Of a stretch of 46,265 nt of DNA, positions 24,299-33,141 are shown piece by piece (the first letter of the stretch is position 1; the number at the start of each line of letters is the position of its first letter). Source of the stretch: a virus; the IMG/VR virus record IMGVR_UViG_3300018757_000033, positions 1 through 46,265 of that record; one strand, given 5' to 3'. The notes under the pieces were generated by a model. That model did no database searches, was not told the origin of the DNA, and saw only the letters and a list, made by a program, of their open reading frames with translations. Both the position numbers and the translations under genes were made by a program.

Positions 24299-25537
24299 TT
24301 ATTGACCTCCATTCATGAGTCGAATGTAGCTTGGCACATCACTTTTTCCAATGGGAGCATCAGCAGGGGGCTGGCCGCTTGGACCACGGCTGTTCTTTAC
24401 CAGTTGTACGTCCGCTGCCAAAGTCTCCACCTGCTTGGTGATCGGCTCCAGCGCTGTTTGAATTGCTTCAGTGATGGCGTTGGCTTCCGGATTTGCTGAA
24501 GCTGCAGGCGTGACCGCCGGCTGCCCTCCTTCATCCTTTTTCAACTCCGCAACCTCCGTTTGAAGCTCTTGCAGTTGCTTGGTTATTGGGGTCAGTGCAG
24601 CCGAAACAGCTTTTTCGATGTCTTCAGGTTTCACGTCGTCATCCTCCTTGTCTTCCACCTCTGCCAAAATGTCGGCCAGAGTGTTGTGGGCTTCTCTCAA
24701 CTTTTCCATCCGGGCCGCAGCGATCTTGCGCCCAGCCTTGGCAATTTGTTCAGGCGGCTTCCCAATAGCCTTCGCAATGTCACTGGCACCCAGAATCTCC
24801 TGCAGGATCTCTGCAAAATCTTGAATGGCCTCTCTTGCTACCTCAGGATCACTTTCAAACTCAAAGCGATCGGTCTGCCAGTTATACCGCCGGATGGTTG
24901 TTTCAAATGCGTTCCAAGCGTTCCAGAAATCGTTTTGTTTCTTGTTCCGCTCGTACTTGTCCTTGACGTCCCCCTTGATGATGCGGGCTACGGCCTTTGC
25001 GATCGAATGTAAAAGCCCCTTCTCGACCGTTTCTTCTTCGGTGCCAGAAGGAGCATCATCCACTTTCTCGCGCTTGCCGATTCCCCACATGGAGAAGCCG
25101 GTGATTTCACCTTTTTCGATTTGTTGCCAGGTTTCTGCATCCGTCACCTTCACGCAGGCGACCCAAGAGCCTTTTTTGATTTCCTGATCGCCAAGCTCCA
25201 TGTCAACAGGAGCGATGTACGACTCGACCACGAAGCCCTCGTCGGCTTCCAGATCGTGCTGCTTGTCGATGTTGTGAGTATGCTGGCTTTCCATGAAGGC
25301 ATGGGCTGTTTTCTCGATCTCCTCTGCCGTCATGAAGTCGCCGTGTGCGTCCTCTACATCCGGCTCGTACACAACTCCATATACGATTTGTTTGGCCTTA
25401 TCGGCTTTTGCTATCCGAATGCTTTTTTCGAGTGGTGATTTTCCCTCTTCCTTGATGATCGCAAAGGGACGACCATTCGCTCCCTTGTCCACCAAGGAAA
25501 TGTGTGTAATTTTTGCGTCTTTCAGCAAATACGGCAC
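24299..25537 (-). CDS. xkdF: Prohead protease/scaffold fusion (XkdF-like)
   Basis: 412 residues. N-terminal half (ITHISLVDKGANGRPF, VVYEPDVEDAHGDFMTAEEI, SWVACVKVTDAETWQQIEKG, TGFSMWGIGKR) is the XkdF protease-like fold. The C-terminal half is long coiled coil (EKAVSAALTPITKQLQELQ) and likely acts as the internal scaffold. It ends one base before the capsid ATG. Confidence 0.82.
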   Translation of the reverse strand: MPYLLKDAKITHISLVDKGANGRPFAIIKEEGKSPLEKSIRIAKADKAKQIVYGVVYEPDVEDAHGDFMTAEEIEKTAHAFMESQHTHNIDKQHDLEADEGFVVESYIAPVDMELGDQEIKKGSWVACVKVTDAETWQQIEKGEITGFSMWGIGKREKVDDAPSGTEEETVEKGLLHSIAKAVARIIKGDVKDKYERNKKQNDFWNAWNAFETTIRRYNWQTDRFEFESDPEVAREAIQDFAEILQEILGASDIAKAIGKPPEQIAKAGRKIAAARMEKLREAHNTLADILAEVEDKEDDDVKPEDIEKAVSAALTPITKQLQELQTEVAELKKDEGGQPAVTPAASANPEANAITEAIQTALEPITKQVETLAADVQLVKNSRGPSGQPPADAPIGKSDVPSYIRLMNGGQ

Positions 25538-25559
25538 GTATTTTCACCTCCTTTCCCAA

Positions 25560-26387
25560 TTAAAAAACCGCCTGCATACTGCAGCGGCATTTGACAATTT
25601 GTTTTGCACTTCCCCTAGGATCGCCTGGATGCATGAGCTTTTCACCTCCCACAATAAACGGTTTGTCAATGTCCACCTCTTGGCCGTTGGCTTCACGGTG
25701 ATCTTTTCGTGTCCGTTTGTTGTTCGCGGCGCGCCAGCGCTTTTTCTTCACAAGGCCAGACTGTTTCCAGCCCTCCAGCTTGCCGCCGTTGGCTGCTGCA
25801 GTGGAAAGCGTACGCGCGACGGTAATGGCTCTGGTCATGGTGAATGGCCCCTCTTCACCGTTGGCAGCTTGCTTGCTTACCTCTTTGACAAGCACGGCCC
25901 GCTCTGCCGGAGTCTTCCCGGTCTCGATGGCCCGCTTAAAGGAACGGAGCATGTGATCAGCTGATGTATCGTTCATGGCAGGGACCAACTTTTTCAGTTT
26001 CTTGGCAAACTTCCCGGCGTTTTTGTTCTCGGCCTCCCACTTCGCATCTGGGTTGATTCCTACTGCCTCTGACTCTCCCGCCAAGTGAAAGAGCGGCATG
26101 AAGGCATCGTAAACAGCTTGCTCGAACTTCTCCTGAAAGAAGTCGCCGGTCTGCACCTGAAGAATTACATTCCACAATTCCTTGTCGTCGACGGCCAGCT
26201 CGTCACTTAATTCCTGGATCGCTTCGTCGAGCGCTCTGCCTTGCTTCTCCAAGATATCGGCGATGGAGTCCTCCCCATCCTTGTACAGTTTTTCGAGCAG
26301 CTTCCGCTCGGCGAAGGTGAGGTCGAGGCTGTCCAGAAAGTCGTCATCATCGGCTTTCGCGATCTGATAAATGCATTGGTCACACAT
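25560..26387 (-). CDS. Minor head protein, SPP1 gp7/Mu F-like
   Basis: 275 residues from the ATG overlapping the portal stop. Helical N-terminus; the C-terminal Mu-F domain contains NKRTRKDHREANGQ, FIVGGEKLMHPGDP and KCRCSM, with conserved His and two Cys. Binds the portal and helps head assembly and DNA injection. The N-terminus has an unusual CDQC pair. Confidence 0.8.
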   Translation of the reverse strand: MCDQCIYQIAKADDDDFLDSLDLTFAERKLLEKLYKDGEDSIADILEKQGRALDEAIQELSDELAVDDKELWNVILQVQTGDFFQEKFEQAVYDAFMPLFHLAGESEAVGINPDAKWEAENKNAGKFAKKLKKLVPAMNDTSADHMLRSFKRAIETGKTPAERAVLVKEVSKQAANGEEGPFTMTRAITVARTLSTAAANGGKLEGWKQSGLVKKKRWRAANNKRTRKDHREANGQEVDIDKPFIVGGEKLMHPGDPRGSAKQIVKCRCSMQAVF

Positions 26388-27840
26388 GGTGTTGCATCCT
26401 CGTTTCACGGAGCAGTCGCTTAGCCACGGTAGCCAACTTTTCTTCCGGATCCATCCCTGCCGCTGGCAACGCGAACGAACCTGCCGGCACTTTTAGTTGA
26501 GCAATCGGCGTGTCCAAATACCCTTCCTCATAGCGGCTTTCATCGATGACGGTGCCCAACACTTCCTCTGCAATTGGGATGAGATCGCGGATAACCAGAA
26601 TACCCCTGTCGGCCAGATAATCGAGCATAGCTTTGCGCTCGTCTGGTTCAGATATTTTCGGCCCGCGCAAAACAGCTTTTACCCGGTAGACGCCAATGGA
26701 CGGAAAAAGTCGTTTGTTAAAAATCTCGTTCATCAACCAGTCTCGGTATGGCTTAAAAACCTGCTCCTCAGCGATCCGGCGGGCGTTATCACTAGTTGCA
26801 CGGTTGTAGTCCTCTGATTCCCCGGTGAGGATTGGCGGAAGACGGAAAGAGGAACGGGCCTCCTTCCTTTTGTCTTTGTTGTACTCGATGAACAAGGCAT
26901 CTTGTTGCAGCAGATCGTTTAGCTTGTCCAGCTTAACCTCGGTTTTTTCCTTCTCGTCGCCTGTAAGCCCCTTGTCAAATCCCTCAACCTCCAGGTAAAG
27001 GATACCGCCCTGCGAGTTTTCGCCTTTCGCCCCCTGAAGGGCTGCGATGGATTGAGGGGTGAGCTGGCCGTTGATTACCGACAGGATCATCGAAAGCATC
27101 CGCCCGTTACGGAAGTAATTGAGGTTCAATTCCTCCGCCCGGCGGCTACCAAGGATGCCTGGCGTATTCCCCGACCAGCGCGGCTCACCATATTCTGCGT
27201 TCCCGAGTTTCAGATGGATAACCTCGTTACCGTTCCCCGGTGCGCCGAACTCGCGGAACCAAACAATGTGGTTCCCACGTTTTTGTGCATAGCGACGGAC
27301 CCATTTCTCTTGGGTGAACTCTTCGACCTTCCCTTGAATGAGCCGTTTGTACTTCATGGTTACCTTCTTCTCCTCGCTGGTGCATCGCATGTTTTGCGGT
27401 GGTATCCGATACAGTGCGGGTAACCCACCGCCCCGGGAAACTTCCAAATAGGCGTTTCCACAAGATTCAAGGTCTTCTACCAGTTCGCCCAGCAGTTGCT
27501 CAATAGACTTCTCCAGATTGGCCGTGAGCAGGAACCGCTCCGCGATATCCCATTCCGCCCTCGCTGTCTCGTCAGACTCGTTCGGCATATATTCAAGCGC
27601 GCAGCCATACCCGGTAATATTTGTCTTATAAGCATCGATGCATTGAGGAATGATACTGCTTTGCTTGACCACTTCTACATAAGCTGCAGGGGTAATCACC
27701 GGCAGGATCAGGCCGTGTTGTTCGTAGTCGCCGTTAAATTTGTCAGCGGGAAGTTGCTGACTGACTGGCGTTTCTTCCGCCTTGCCTATGGGTATCCATT
27801 GAGCCCGGCTTTCTTGCCGATTATCTGTAGCAGCACTCAT
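26380..27840 (-). CDS. xkdE: Portal protein (PBSX XkdE/YqbA-like)
   Basis: 486 residues; ATG 27840 overlaps the terminase stop (TAATG) with GGAGG nine bases ahead. Portal signatures include PPQNMRCTSEE, NEVIHLKLGNAEYGEPRW and GESEDYNRATSDNARR. Forms the dodecameric DNA channel at the capsid vertex. Confidence 0.85.
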   Translation of the reverse strand: MSAATDNRQESRAQWIPIGKAEETPVSQQLPADKFNGDYEQHGLILPVITPAAYVEVVKQSSIIPQCIDAYKTNITGYGCALEYMPNESDETARAEWDIAERFLLTANLEKSIEQLLGELVEDLESCGNAYLEVSRGGGLPALYRIPPQNMRCTSEEKKVTMKYKRLIQGKVEEFTQEKWVRRYAQKRGNHIVWFREFGAPGNGNEVIHLKLGNAEYGEPRWSGNTPGILGSRRAEELNLNYFRNGRMLSMILSVINGQLTPQSIAALQGAKGENSQGGILYLEVEGFDKGLTGDEKEKTEVKLDKLNDLLQQDALFIEYNKDKRKEARSSFRLPPILTGESEDYNRATSDNARRIAEEQVFKPYRDWLMNEIFNKRLFPSIGVYRVKAVLRGPKISEPDERKAMLDYLADRGILVIRDLIPIAEEVLGTVIDESRYEEGYLDTPIAQLKVPAGSFALPAAGMDPEEKLATVAKRLLRETRMQHHV

Positions 27841-29162
27841 TAAATCCATCCTCCTTTCCCTTCGCGACGTCTTCCTTCACGGGCAGCCGCTTTACGCATC
27901 AGGTGCCACTGGGTAAATAATGCGTATCTTAGGGCATCCAAAGCATGGTCATTCTCTTTGATTACCTCGTCCTCTCCCCTTGCCTGAGCTTTCGGGTCCC
28001 ACAGGTAGGAGTAGAATTCCCGAATCAGGTTCACGCAGGATCGATGAACAAAAAGACGGCCCCCGTTACCGGTAAGCAGATTCTGCACGAGCTGAATGCC
28101 GTCGTTTACGCTGTTGTCTGCCCCTTTTATATTGGCGATACCCTTCTGCTTCAGTTCCAGAATCAAGGCTGCTGCAGATGGGTCCAAAAAGATAATTTCG
28201 GGTCGATCGTCACCTATGAACGACAGAAAGTCCTCCGCTAACTGCGCGACCGTCTTCTGTTTACCGGCTTTTTTGGAATCGAAGTAATACTCCCGAGTGA
28301 CGTAGAAGTCTTTTCCCTTCTGCCCGCATAACAGAAAAGCTGTGGGGTTATTGATCCCATAGTCACCGCCGACAAATAGGCGATCGAACAATGAGGGGAG
28401 GTCATCCACTAAATGAACAGCCTCGTCAAACATGTCATAAACGACGCCCTCAGCCATCACCCATAAGCCAAGGATGTACCGTTTGAAGAAAACGCCGCTG
28501 AACATGCGGCGGAATCGTTCCTTGACCTTCTCTGACAGACTCAGGTTATCATCCATGGTGAAATGGAGAACCAAAATGCGCTTTTCTTTCGCCTTGTCTA
28601 TGAAATCCGTCTTGAACCAGTGATACGGCCCGGCCGGGTTGCAGTTGAAAAAGACTTTCGCACCGTTGCCATCCGTCTCTGCAGAACACCGACCGATTGC
28701 CTGGTCAACGAACGATCGAGGGAAAAGCGCCACCTCATCCAGATATGCACCTGCGGCCGTCAGGCCCTGTAACGTATCCTGACTGGCTTCATTGTTTGCT
28801 CCAAACAGGTAGTAGGTGTTCGTTCCAATGATGATATGCGGATTTTCAGAGCGGTGATAGTGATAGTCGATGCCCTTTGCTGTCAGTATCTGAAACATGG
28901 GTTCCAGCACGTTCCGCTTAAGGGCTCCCATCGATTTACCAGCGACAATGAAATTCTGATGTCGATGCTTAGCCAGCGACCATGTAATGAACGAGTCGAT
29001 CATGGCGATAGTTTTGCCCGAGCGGATCGCTCCCTCGGCAATCACCATGTCGTAATCACGATACGGGCTTCTGTCCGTCCACCACATGAGCAGTTTCTTC
29101 TGCTTAAGGCTGAACGGTTGGAACTTGAACGAGGTTGTCCGTTTACGCTTCTTCGCCATCAT
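27840..29162 (-). CDS. terL: Terminase large subunit
   Basis: 440 residues, ATG after GAGGTGGAAG (the adjacent second ATG is equally usable). ATPase motifs: Walker A-type GAIRSGKT and Walker B AYLDEVALFP. RNase-H-like nuclease motifs: FVGGDYGINNPTAF and IIFLDPSAAAL. It overlaps terS by 20 bases. Cuts and pumps DNA into proheads. Confidence 0.93.
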   Translation of the reverse strand: MMAKKRKRTTSFKFQPFSLKQKKLLMWWTDRSPYRDYDMVIAEGAIRSGKTIAMIDSFITWSLAKHRHQNFIVAGKSMGALKRNVLEPMFQILTAKGIDYHYHRSENPHIIIGTNTYYLFGANNEASQDTLQGLTAAGAYLDEVALFPRSFVDQAIGRCSAETDGNGAKVFFNCNPAGPYHWFKTDFIDKAKEKRILVLHFTMDDNLSLSEKVKERFRRMFSGVFFKRYILGLWVMAEGVVYDMFDEAVHLVDDLPSLFDRLFVGGDYGINNPTAFLLCGQKGKDFYVTREYYFDSKKAGKQKTVAQLAEDFLSFIGDDRPEIIFLDPSAAALILELKQKGIANIKGADNSVNDGIQLVQNLLTGNGGRLFVHRSCVNLIREFYSYLWDPKAQARGEDEVIKENDHALDALRYALFTQWHLMRKAAAREGRRREGKGGWI

Positions 29163-29931
29163 CTTCCACCTCGTCAGCAAACACATCCCTTGCCTGGGCG
29201 TTCAGCGCTGCCTCATACTCGTTGTTTTGCTTGTGAGCATCGCCGTCGGTATCCCCTCGGAGGTTACCCAACTCCAGCTTCAGCTTTTCGATGCGCAGCC
29301 GTTGTTCCTCGGTACACAGCGCTGCGACCAGCATCTCTTCATATCGCTTGATTAAGCCTTGAAGCGTAGCCATCGCCCTAGACTGCGCCTGCAGAAAGGC
29401 AGCGTGCTTGTCCCAAGCGTGCTGCAATTCCCACTCCATTTCTTCTCCGAACATGCCAGGTTTGAACTTTTTCAACACTTTTGTCTGGTCCTCTTGATCA
29501 CGAACAAACATGATCTTCTGCGCCCGGGCAATCGCCGTGTACTGGATGACGATGTTTTCCCAGAGAATGTCCAGCGGGCTCTTCACGCCGATCTCCCCGA
29601 TGATGGCATGCGTCTCCTCGTCATTCGGAAAGATGCGACGAAAAAAGCCGTGAGTCACGGCGTTGCTGTTCCCTTTCGGTGCAGCTCCTCCCGCGTTGCC
29701 CACGGCGTTCTTATTCCCCTTTGGCGCCCCGCCACGTTTGGTAACGTTACTTTTGGGAATGGTAACGTTACTATTCAGGCGTTCGTCCCATCGGTCTTGA
29801 TTCTTCCACTTCCGGATCTGTGTGTCCGACAGCCCCAAGGCATCGGCGATGTCTTTTAGCTTCATCGTTCCGCCGCTGTCGCGCCACATCTCAAATGCTT
29901 TGTCTCGGTCAGGACTTCGTGCTCGTGCCAC
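29143..29931 (-). CDS. terS: Terminase small subunit
   Basis: 262 residues if started at GTG 29931 (GGTGGTGATGTA ahead); the longer reading would run through a terminator hairpin. N-terminal helix-turn-helix (LKDIADALGLSDTQIRKWKN) followed by an RGGAPKGNKNAVGN-type linker duplicated as GGAAPKGNSNAVTHG, then a helical oligomerisation region. Recognises the packaging site. XtmA/YqaS type. Confidence 0.85.
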   Translation of the reverse strand: MARARSPDRDKAFEMWRDSGGTMKLKDIADALGLSDTQIRKWKNQDRWDERLNSNVTIPKSNVTKRGGAPKGNKNAVGNAGGAAPKGNSNAVTHGFFRRIFPNDEETHAIIGEIGVKSPLDILWENIVIQYTAIARAQKIMFVRDQEDQTKVLKKFKPGMFGEEMEWELQHAWDKHAAFLQAQSRAMATLQGLIKRYEEMLVAALCTEEQRLRIEKLKLELGNLRGDTDGDAHKQNNEYEAALNAQARDVFADEVEDDGEEA

Positions 29932-29970
29932 TACATCACCACCACCACCTGGTTGAGTTTGTTTTGGAAT

Positions 29971-29992
29971 AAAAAAAGCACCGCGTGGGCGC
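29971..29992 (-). terminator. Short terminator after the membrane cargo gene
   Basis: On the - strand GCGCC-CACGC-GGTGC (one G-U pair) followed by seven T. It ends the AT-rich gene upstream of terS. Confidence 0.6.
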
Positions 29993-29993
29993 C

Positions 29994-30551
29994 TCATAAG
30001 TATGATAAATTTTTAAACTCACTTTCTAATGCACTGATTTTTTTGTCTATAGAGTTCAACAAATTGGTCAAGTTTTGAAACCATACGTCCTTTTCCCCTC
30101 GAGAATAATAGACTTTAAAATCGTCAAGCAATGTAAAAATGCGATTAATTGTTATGTAGGTTTCTCCATCCACTTTTGCAGAAGTCTCTGTCATCCAATC
30201 TTCATTCTTATTATAAAAAGTTTCAATAACCCTCGAAATATGATCTGGATCATTCAGAGCAATTATATACTGCTCAATTTCAATTAGTTTTTTTCTTAAC
30301 TTCCAGATGTTTGTAATTTGATCAGGTAGTTTGTTCAGCCTATCAGCGTTGTATTGACTAGAAATGGTCGCTCTTACCCCAATCAGTGTGATTGCTCCAC
30401 CTATGACAGAACCAAAAAAACCCACAAAGGCAACTACAACATCCTTACGGTGTTGTACAGGTACATAATGAAAAAAACTAACTCCAACAAAAAGAATGAT
30501 GATGAGACCGACCAGAGTTGCTATTATCTTGCCGCCTTTAACCTTATCCAT
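29994..30551 (-). CDS. Two-helix membrane protein with cytosolic helical domain
   Basis: 185 residues, ATG after AAAAGGGGGTGCAA. Two transmembrane helices (about 8-28 and 40-60), then a long cytosolic, mostly helical domain (LRKKLIEIEQYIIAL, NLTNLLNSIDKKISALES). Markedly AT-rich relative to terS and followed by its own terminator: another moron, placed directly upstream of the packaging genes. Membrane-anchored helical proteins of this kind often act in exclusion or abortive infection; no direct motif supports a specific role. Confidence 0.6.
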   Translation of the reverse strand: MDKVKGGKIIATLVGLIIILFVGVSFFHYVPVQHRKDVVVAFVGFFGSVIGGAITLIGVRATISSQYNADRLNKLPDQITNIWKLRKKLIEIEQYIIALNDPDHISRVIETFYNKNEDWMTETSAKVDGETYITINRIFTLLDDFKVYYSRGEKDVWFQNLTNLLNSIDKKISALESEFKNLSYL

Positions 30552-30598
30552 TTGCACCCCCTTTTCCTATTTTGCAATTAACTGGCATAGTTGTCTAC

Positions 30599-30784
30599 TT
30601 ATAATTCCCCACTTCCTTCGGCAGGGGCCTCCGCCATGAGCCAATCCTTAACTTCTGTGGTCACGGTATTAAGGTGGATAAGAAATCCGGGCCAACCAGT
30701 CAATCAATAAGCATTTATCCCCGCTTGAACCATTGGATAATCTTGCACACTCAGTTGGCACTGTTTACCGCAATCAAAACCCAT
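30599..30784 (-). pseudogene. 61-codon ORF broken by an in-frame TGA
   Basis: Reads from ATG as MGFDCGKQCQLSVQDYPMVQ and, after TGA at codon 27, continues as WPGFLIHLNTVTTEVKDWLM to a TAA. Both halves share one frame. The same DNA also folds well (CCTTAA/TTAAGG hairpin and competing GGATAA/TTATCC pairings). It may be a decayed gene, the tail of an insertion element, or a noncoding RNA whose open frame is accidental. Confidence 0.35.
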
Positions 30785-30824
30785 TATGCTTTTGCCGATA
30801 GAAAAAACAAAGGAGATTGACAAG

Positions 30825-31015
30825 ATGCCAGAAATCCAATTATCCGCTATAAATTAGTAGGCGGGTTATTGACCTTTGTACTTTGGACATTTGTCCCGTT
30901 ATTTATTACCATGTTCGGCCTCGTAATTCTTTTCCCTCGAATCAACAAACGATTAGCGACACTAATTTCTTTTTCCCTTGCGTTTTTGTTTTTCTTTATC
31001 AAATTCGGCAGTTAG
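30825..31015 (+). pseudogene. Small membrane protein, start region frameshifted
   Basis: A well-placed ATG (30825, after AAAGGAGATTGACAAG) opens only ten codons before TAG. The +2 frame from about 30821 carries a convincing two-helix membrane protein (YKLVGGLLTFVLWTFVPLF, then a basic RINKRL loop and a second helix) ending at 31015. One small indel near 30830 would join them. A TTG at 30869 after AGGCGGG is the only usable internal start. The rest of 30552-31116 holds no other gene I can support. Confidence 0.4.
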
Positions 31016-31116
31016 TTGTAAAGATCCCGCCCCGTTTCCGAGGCGGTAGGAGGGGTTCTCGTGAAAGAAAGATCCTTTCACTTATCAGTGGCTTTCGTGT
31101 GACAAAAAAGCCTCTG

Positions 31117-31305
31117 TTAACTCAACCACATGGCAAATAGGTATATGCCACCTAGCGCGACGGCCGCCCGACAAATACCCCTTAGGAGCTTGGGTATGAA
31201 AAGTTCCACAATCGTGAGTGCAACTACCATTCCGAGGATGAACCCACCGAGTTTCAGTGCCATAATAGTCAACGCCGGATCTTTTGCACTTAAGTCCAAT
31301 TTCAT
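31117..31305 (-). CDS. Small two-helix membrane protein
   Basis: 62 residues from the ATG after GGAGGGAATGGC. MKLDLSAKDPALTIMALKLG leads into one helix, then FIPKLLRG and a second helix ending in MWLS. Small integral membrane protein of the early region; function unknown. Confidence 0.6.
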   Translation of the reverse strand: MKLDLSAKDPALTIMALKLGGFILGMVVALTIVELFIPKLLRGICRAAVALGGIYLFAMWLS

Positions 31306-31366
31306 GCCATTCCCTCCACGCACTTGTTTATTTCTTTATCGGCGGATATTATCAACAAAAAACAGC

Positions 31367-31873
31367 CTATCCCACAAGGAATAAGCTGTTCATTACTCGT
31401 TCAGATATTTTTGCCTCCGCACGCTTTATATGCGTCGCCACGCTGCTTTTGCTAATCCCCAGTAGATTGGCAATATCCTCGAACGAGAAGCACTCCCCAT
31501 GCGCCAGCACATAACACTCCCGTTCCCGATCGCTAAGAGTACACAGTGCGTCTTCGATCTGCTGCCGTTCCCACTCTGTCAAGTTGGCCGGGCTGCCTGC
31601 AGTCGATCGGGAAACAAACGCCTGCATGCGGATCGGGTCCATCGGTTTCTCTCGCTGATAAGCAGCCAACCGTTCCACTCCCCGCTTGTTCCCCGGCCGG
31701 CGCCCGGTCTCCAACCATTCAATGACGAATTCAATATCTCCGATCATCTCGGAAATCATTTGCCGCTCAGCTAATGCCCGGTCATCCAGCACCTTCTCGC
31801 CTTCTCTGCGGGCTTCGTAGGCACGTTTTAAAGCCTTCCTAGTCTCTTTGTATTCCCGAAGCAATCCCTGCAT
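31367..31873 (-). CDS. xpf: Late-gene sigma-like factor (Xpf-like)
   Basis: 168 residues. The C-terminal domain is sigma-70 region 4: LSDRERECYVLAHGE and FEDIANLLGISKSSVATHIKRAE form the helix-turn-helix. The N-terminal half (EWLETGRRPGNKRGVERLAA, YQREKPMDP) matches Xpf of PBSX and relatives. Positive regulator directing RNA polymerase to the late operon that starts downstream at the terminase genes. Confidence 0.85.
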   Translation of the reverse strand: MQGLLREYKETRKALKRAYEARREGEKVLDDRALAERQMISEMIGDIEFVIEWLETGRRPGNKRGVERLAAYQREKPMDPIRMQAFVSRSTAGSPANLTEWERQQIEDALCTLSDRERECYVLAHGECFSFEDIANLLGISKSSVATHIKRAEAKISERVMNSLFLVG

Positions 31874-31893
31874 GAGAACCACTCCCATTGCGT

Positions 31894-32121
31894 TTATTTG
31901 CGCCTGTTACCCCGGTCTTTAAGGAATCGCCGCGCCCCCACGTCTCCCATCAAACGCCGGTACTCTTCCAGTGAGATTTCTTGCGCTGGATGCCCGGGCT
32001 GTTTGCGTTGTTTTTCTCTCTGCCGCAGCCGTTCCTGCGCGCGCTGGACATGCTCGGCAAAGTTGATCGGTTCTTTCTCTCTCTTTTGCTTGAACTCCAT
32101 GATGTCTCTGATTTTTGCCAC
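31894..32121 (-). CDS. Small basic helical protein
   Basis: 75 residues, GTG start after AGAGAGGAGGACGGACC. Rich in Arg, Lys, Gln and Glu (RAQERLRQREKQRKQ), with a C-terminal LEEYRRLMGDVGARRF block. Precedes the xpf-like gene. Probable early regulatory or nucleic-acid-binding protein; unknown family. Confidence 0.6.
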   Translation of the reverse strand: MAKIRDIMEFKQKREKEPINFAEHVQRAQERLRQREKQRKQPGHPAQEISLEEYRRLMGDVGARRFLKDRGNRRK

Positions 32122-32140
32122 GGTCCGTCCTCCTCTCTGG

Positions 32141-32194
32141 CAAAATAAAAAGGACGCCAGAACACACCCATATTGGGTGAAGATTCTGACGCCC
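32141..32194 (-). terminator. Long imperfect terminator hairpin
   Basis: On the - strand GGGCGTCAGAAT and TTCTGGCGTCC pair around an inner CACCCA-ATAT-GGGTG hairpin, followed by TTTTTATTTTG. It separates the XtrA-like gene from the xpf region. Confidence 0.7.
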
Positions 32195-32215
32195 TCCGCT
32201 TTTCGGTCAGGCTAT

Positions 32216-32413
32216 TTATTTGGCTTTTCTGTAACGCTTCCGTTTGGTTTCTTCGGTATCAAGTAGCTTGTCATCCTGGGTTATGATCGTGAACTTGTGA
32301 TGAGCTTCCAGCTTGCAGCTTTCCACAATGTTACCGTCCTCGATGATGACCACTCTGACACCTTTTTCTAAGGGATATTTTACCACAATCTCTTGTTTTT
32401 CAACAGCGCTCAT
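32216..32413 (-). CDS. XtrA-like small protein
   Basis: 65 residues from the ATG after CAGGGGGAACGGAAG. VRVVIIEDGNIVESCKLEAH followed by FTIITQDDK and a basic KRKRYRKAK end resembles XtrA/YqaO-type proteins (DGK..ELPAHGE..ITHQGK pattern) of PBSX and skin, and it has the right length and neighbourhood. Function of the family unknown. Confidence 0.5.
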   Translation of the reverse strand: MSAVEKQEIVVKYPLEKGVRVVIIEDGNIVESCKLEAHHKFTIITQDDKLLDTEETKRKRYRKAK

Positions 32414-32443
32414 CTTCCGTTCCCCCTGTCCGTTTACCCGTGT

Positions 32444-32497
32444 TATAATTGGTGGCGTGAACATCTTTTCGGGCTCCTGCTTAGGGGCTTTTTTCTA
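32444..32497 (+). other. Possible short rightward transcript in gene-free stretch
   Basis: TATAAT at 32444-32449 is followed by a GCTCC/GGGGC hairpin (32473-32488) and a T tract. The -35 is poor. If real, it would make a roughly 45-base RNA antisense to the leader of the XtrA-like gene. The rest of 32498-32712 is AT-rich and shows no gene. Confidence 0.25.
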
Positions 32498-32712
32498 AAT
32501 CTGCTTGTCCATTTTCCAATTCACCACCCCTCACCTAGCTTCGCGGAATAGCATAACATCGTTTTCGGAGTGGCTTTTCTTATATCTTTACTTATTTACG
32601 GAAAATGGAGTAAATCGAAGATAACCAGTAGTATTATCTCTTTAGTTTTTCATTCTACCTATTGACAAGGATTACAACATATTTTTACTTAATTACCGGT
32701 GTGTTAGATGCC

Positions 32713-33141
32713 CTATGGAGCCAAGTCGTTCATATGTTGGGCACAATCTTGGCAGATGCCGCTTTGCTCCAACGGCATTAGTTCAGTTTCTTCCTGGCAC
32801 CAAACGCACTTCCCAAGAAAATTGCACCCTTCCTGTAAGGTCTGTAATACCGCGTTACAAATGGCTTCTTCTTTCGATTCCTCCAGCCATGCCTTGCCGA
32901 CTTTCCCGCACGGAGTAATGCCCTTGAATGAGTATCCTCCATCATGTCTGTGCAAAGACCACTCTTCGCCAAATACCTTTTCAGCAAGCTGAACCGCATC
33001 GGCTATGTTTTTGAGTGGGTTCCATTCTATCCAATCATCTAATTCACCGTGTGTTATCCACACTGAACTATCAGGAAATATTGAGGCGAACCACCCCATC
33101 ACCTTCGTTGCCAGCGTTTCGATGATCTGCTGCTCAGTCAT
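32713..33141 (-). CDS. Phage ABA-sandwich protein with zinc finger
   Basis: 142 residues; ATG 33141 overlaps the stop of the tiny gene before it (ATGA). The middle part (DWIEWNPLKNIADAVQLAEK, SLHRHDGGYSF, EESKEEAICNAVLQTL) matches the Phage_ABA_S domain common in phage early regions. The C-terminus adds two Cys pairs (CVWC and CQDC), a zinc-finger extension. Role unknown. Confidence 0.7.
   Translation of the reverse strand: MTEQQIIETLATKVMGWFASIFPDSSVWITHGELDDWIEWNPLKNIADAVQLAEKVFGEEWSLHRHDGGYSFKGITPCGKVGKAWLEESKEEAICNAVLQTLQEGCNFLGKCVWCQEETELMPLEQSGICQDCAQHMNDLAP

Noticed and set aside
29932-29997. Upstream start of the small terminase at 29997
   Set aside because: It would translate through a terminator hairpin that ends the membrane cargo gene; the GTG at 29931 has a better site.
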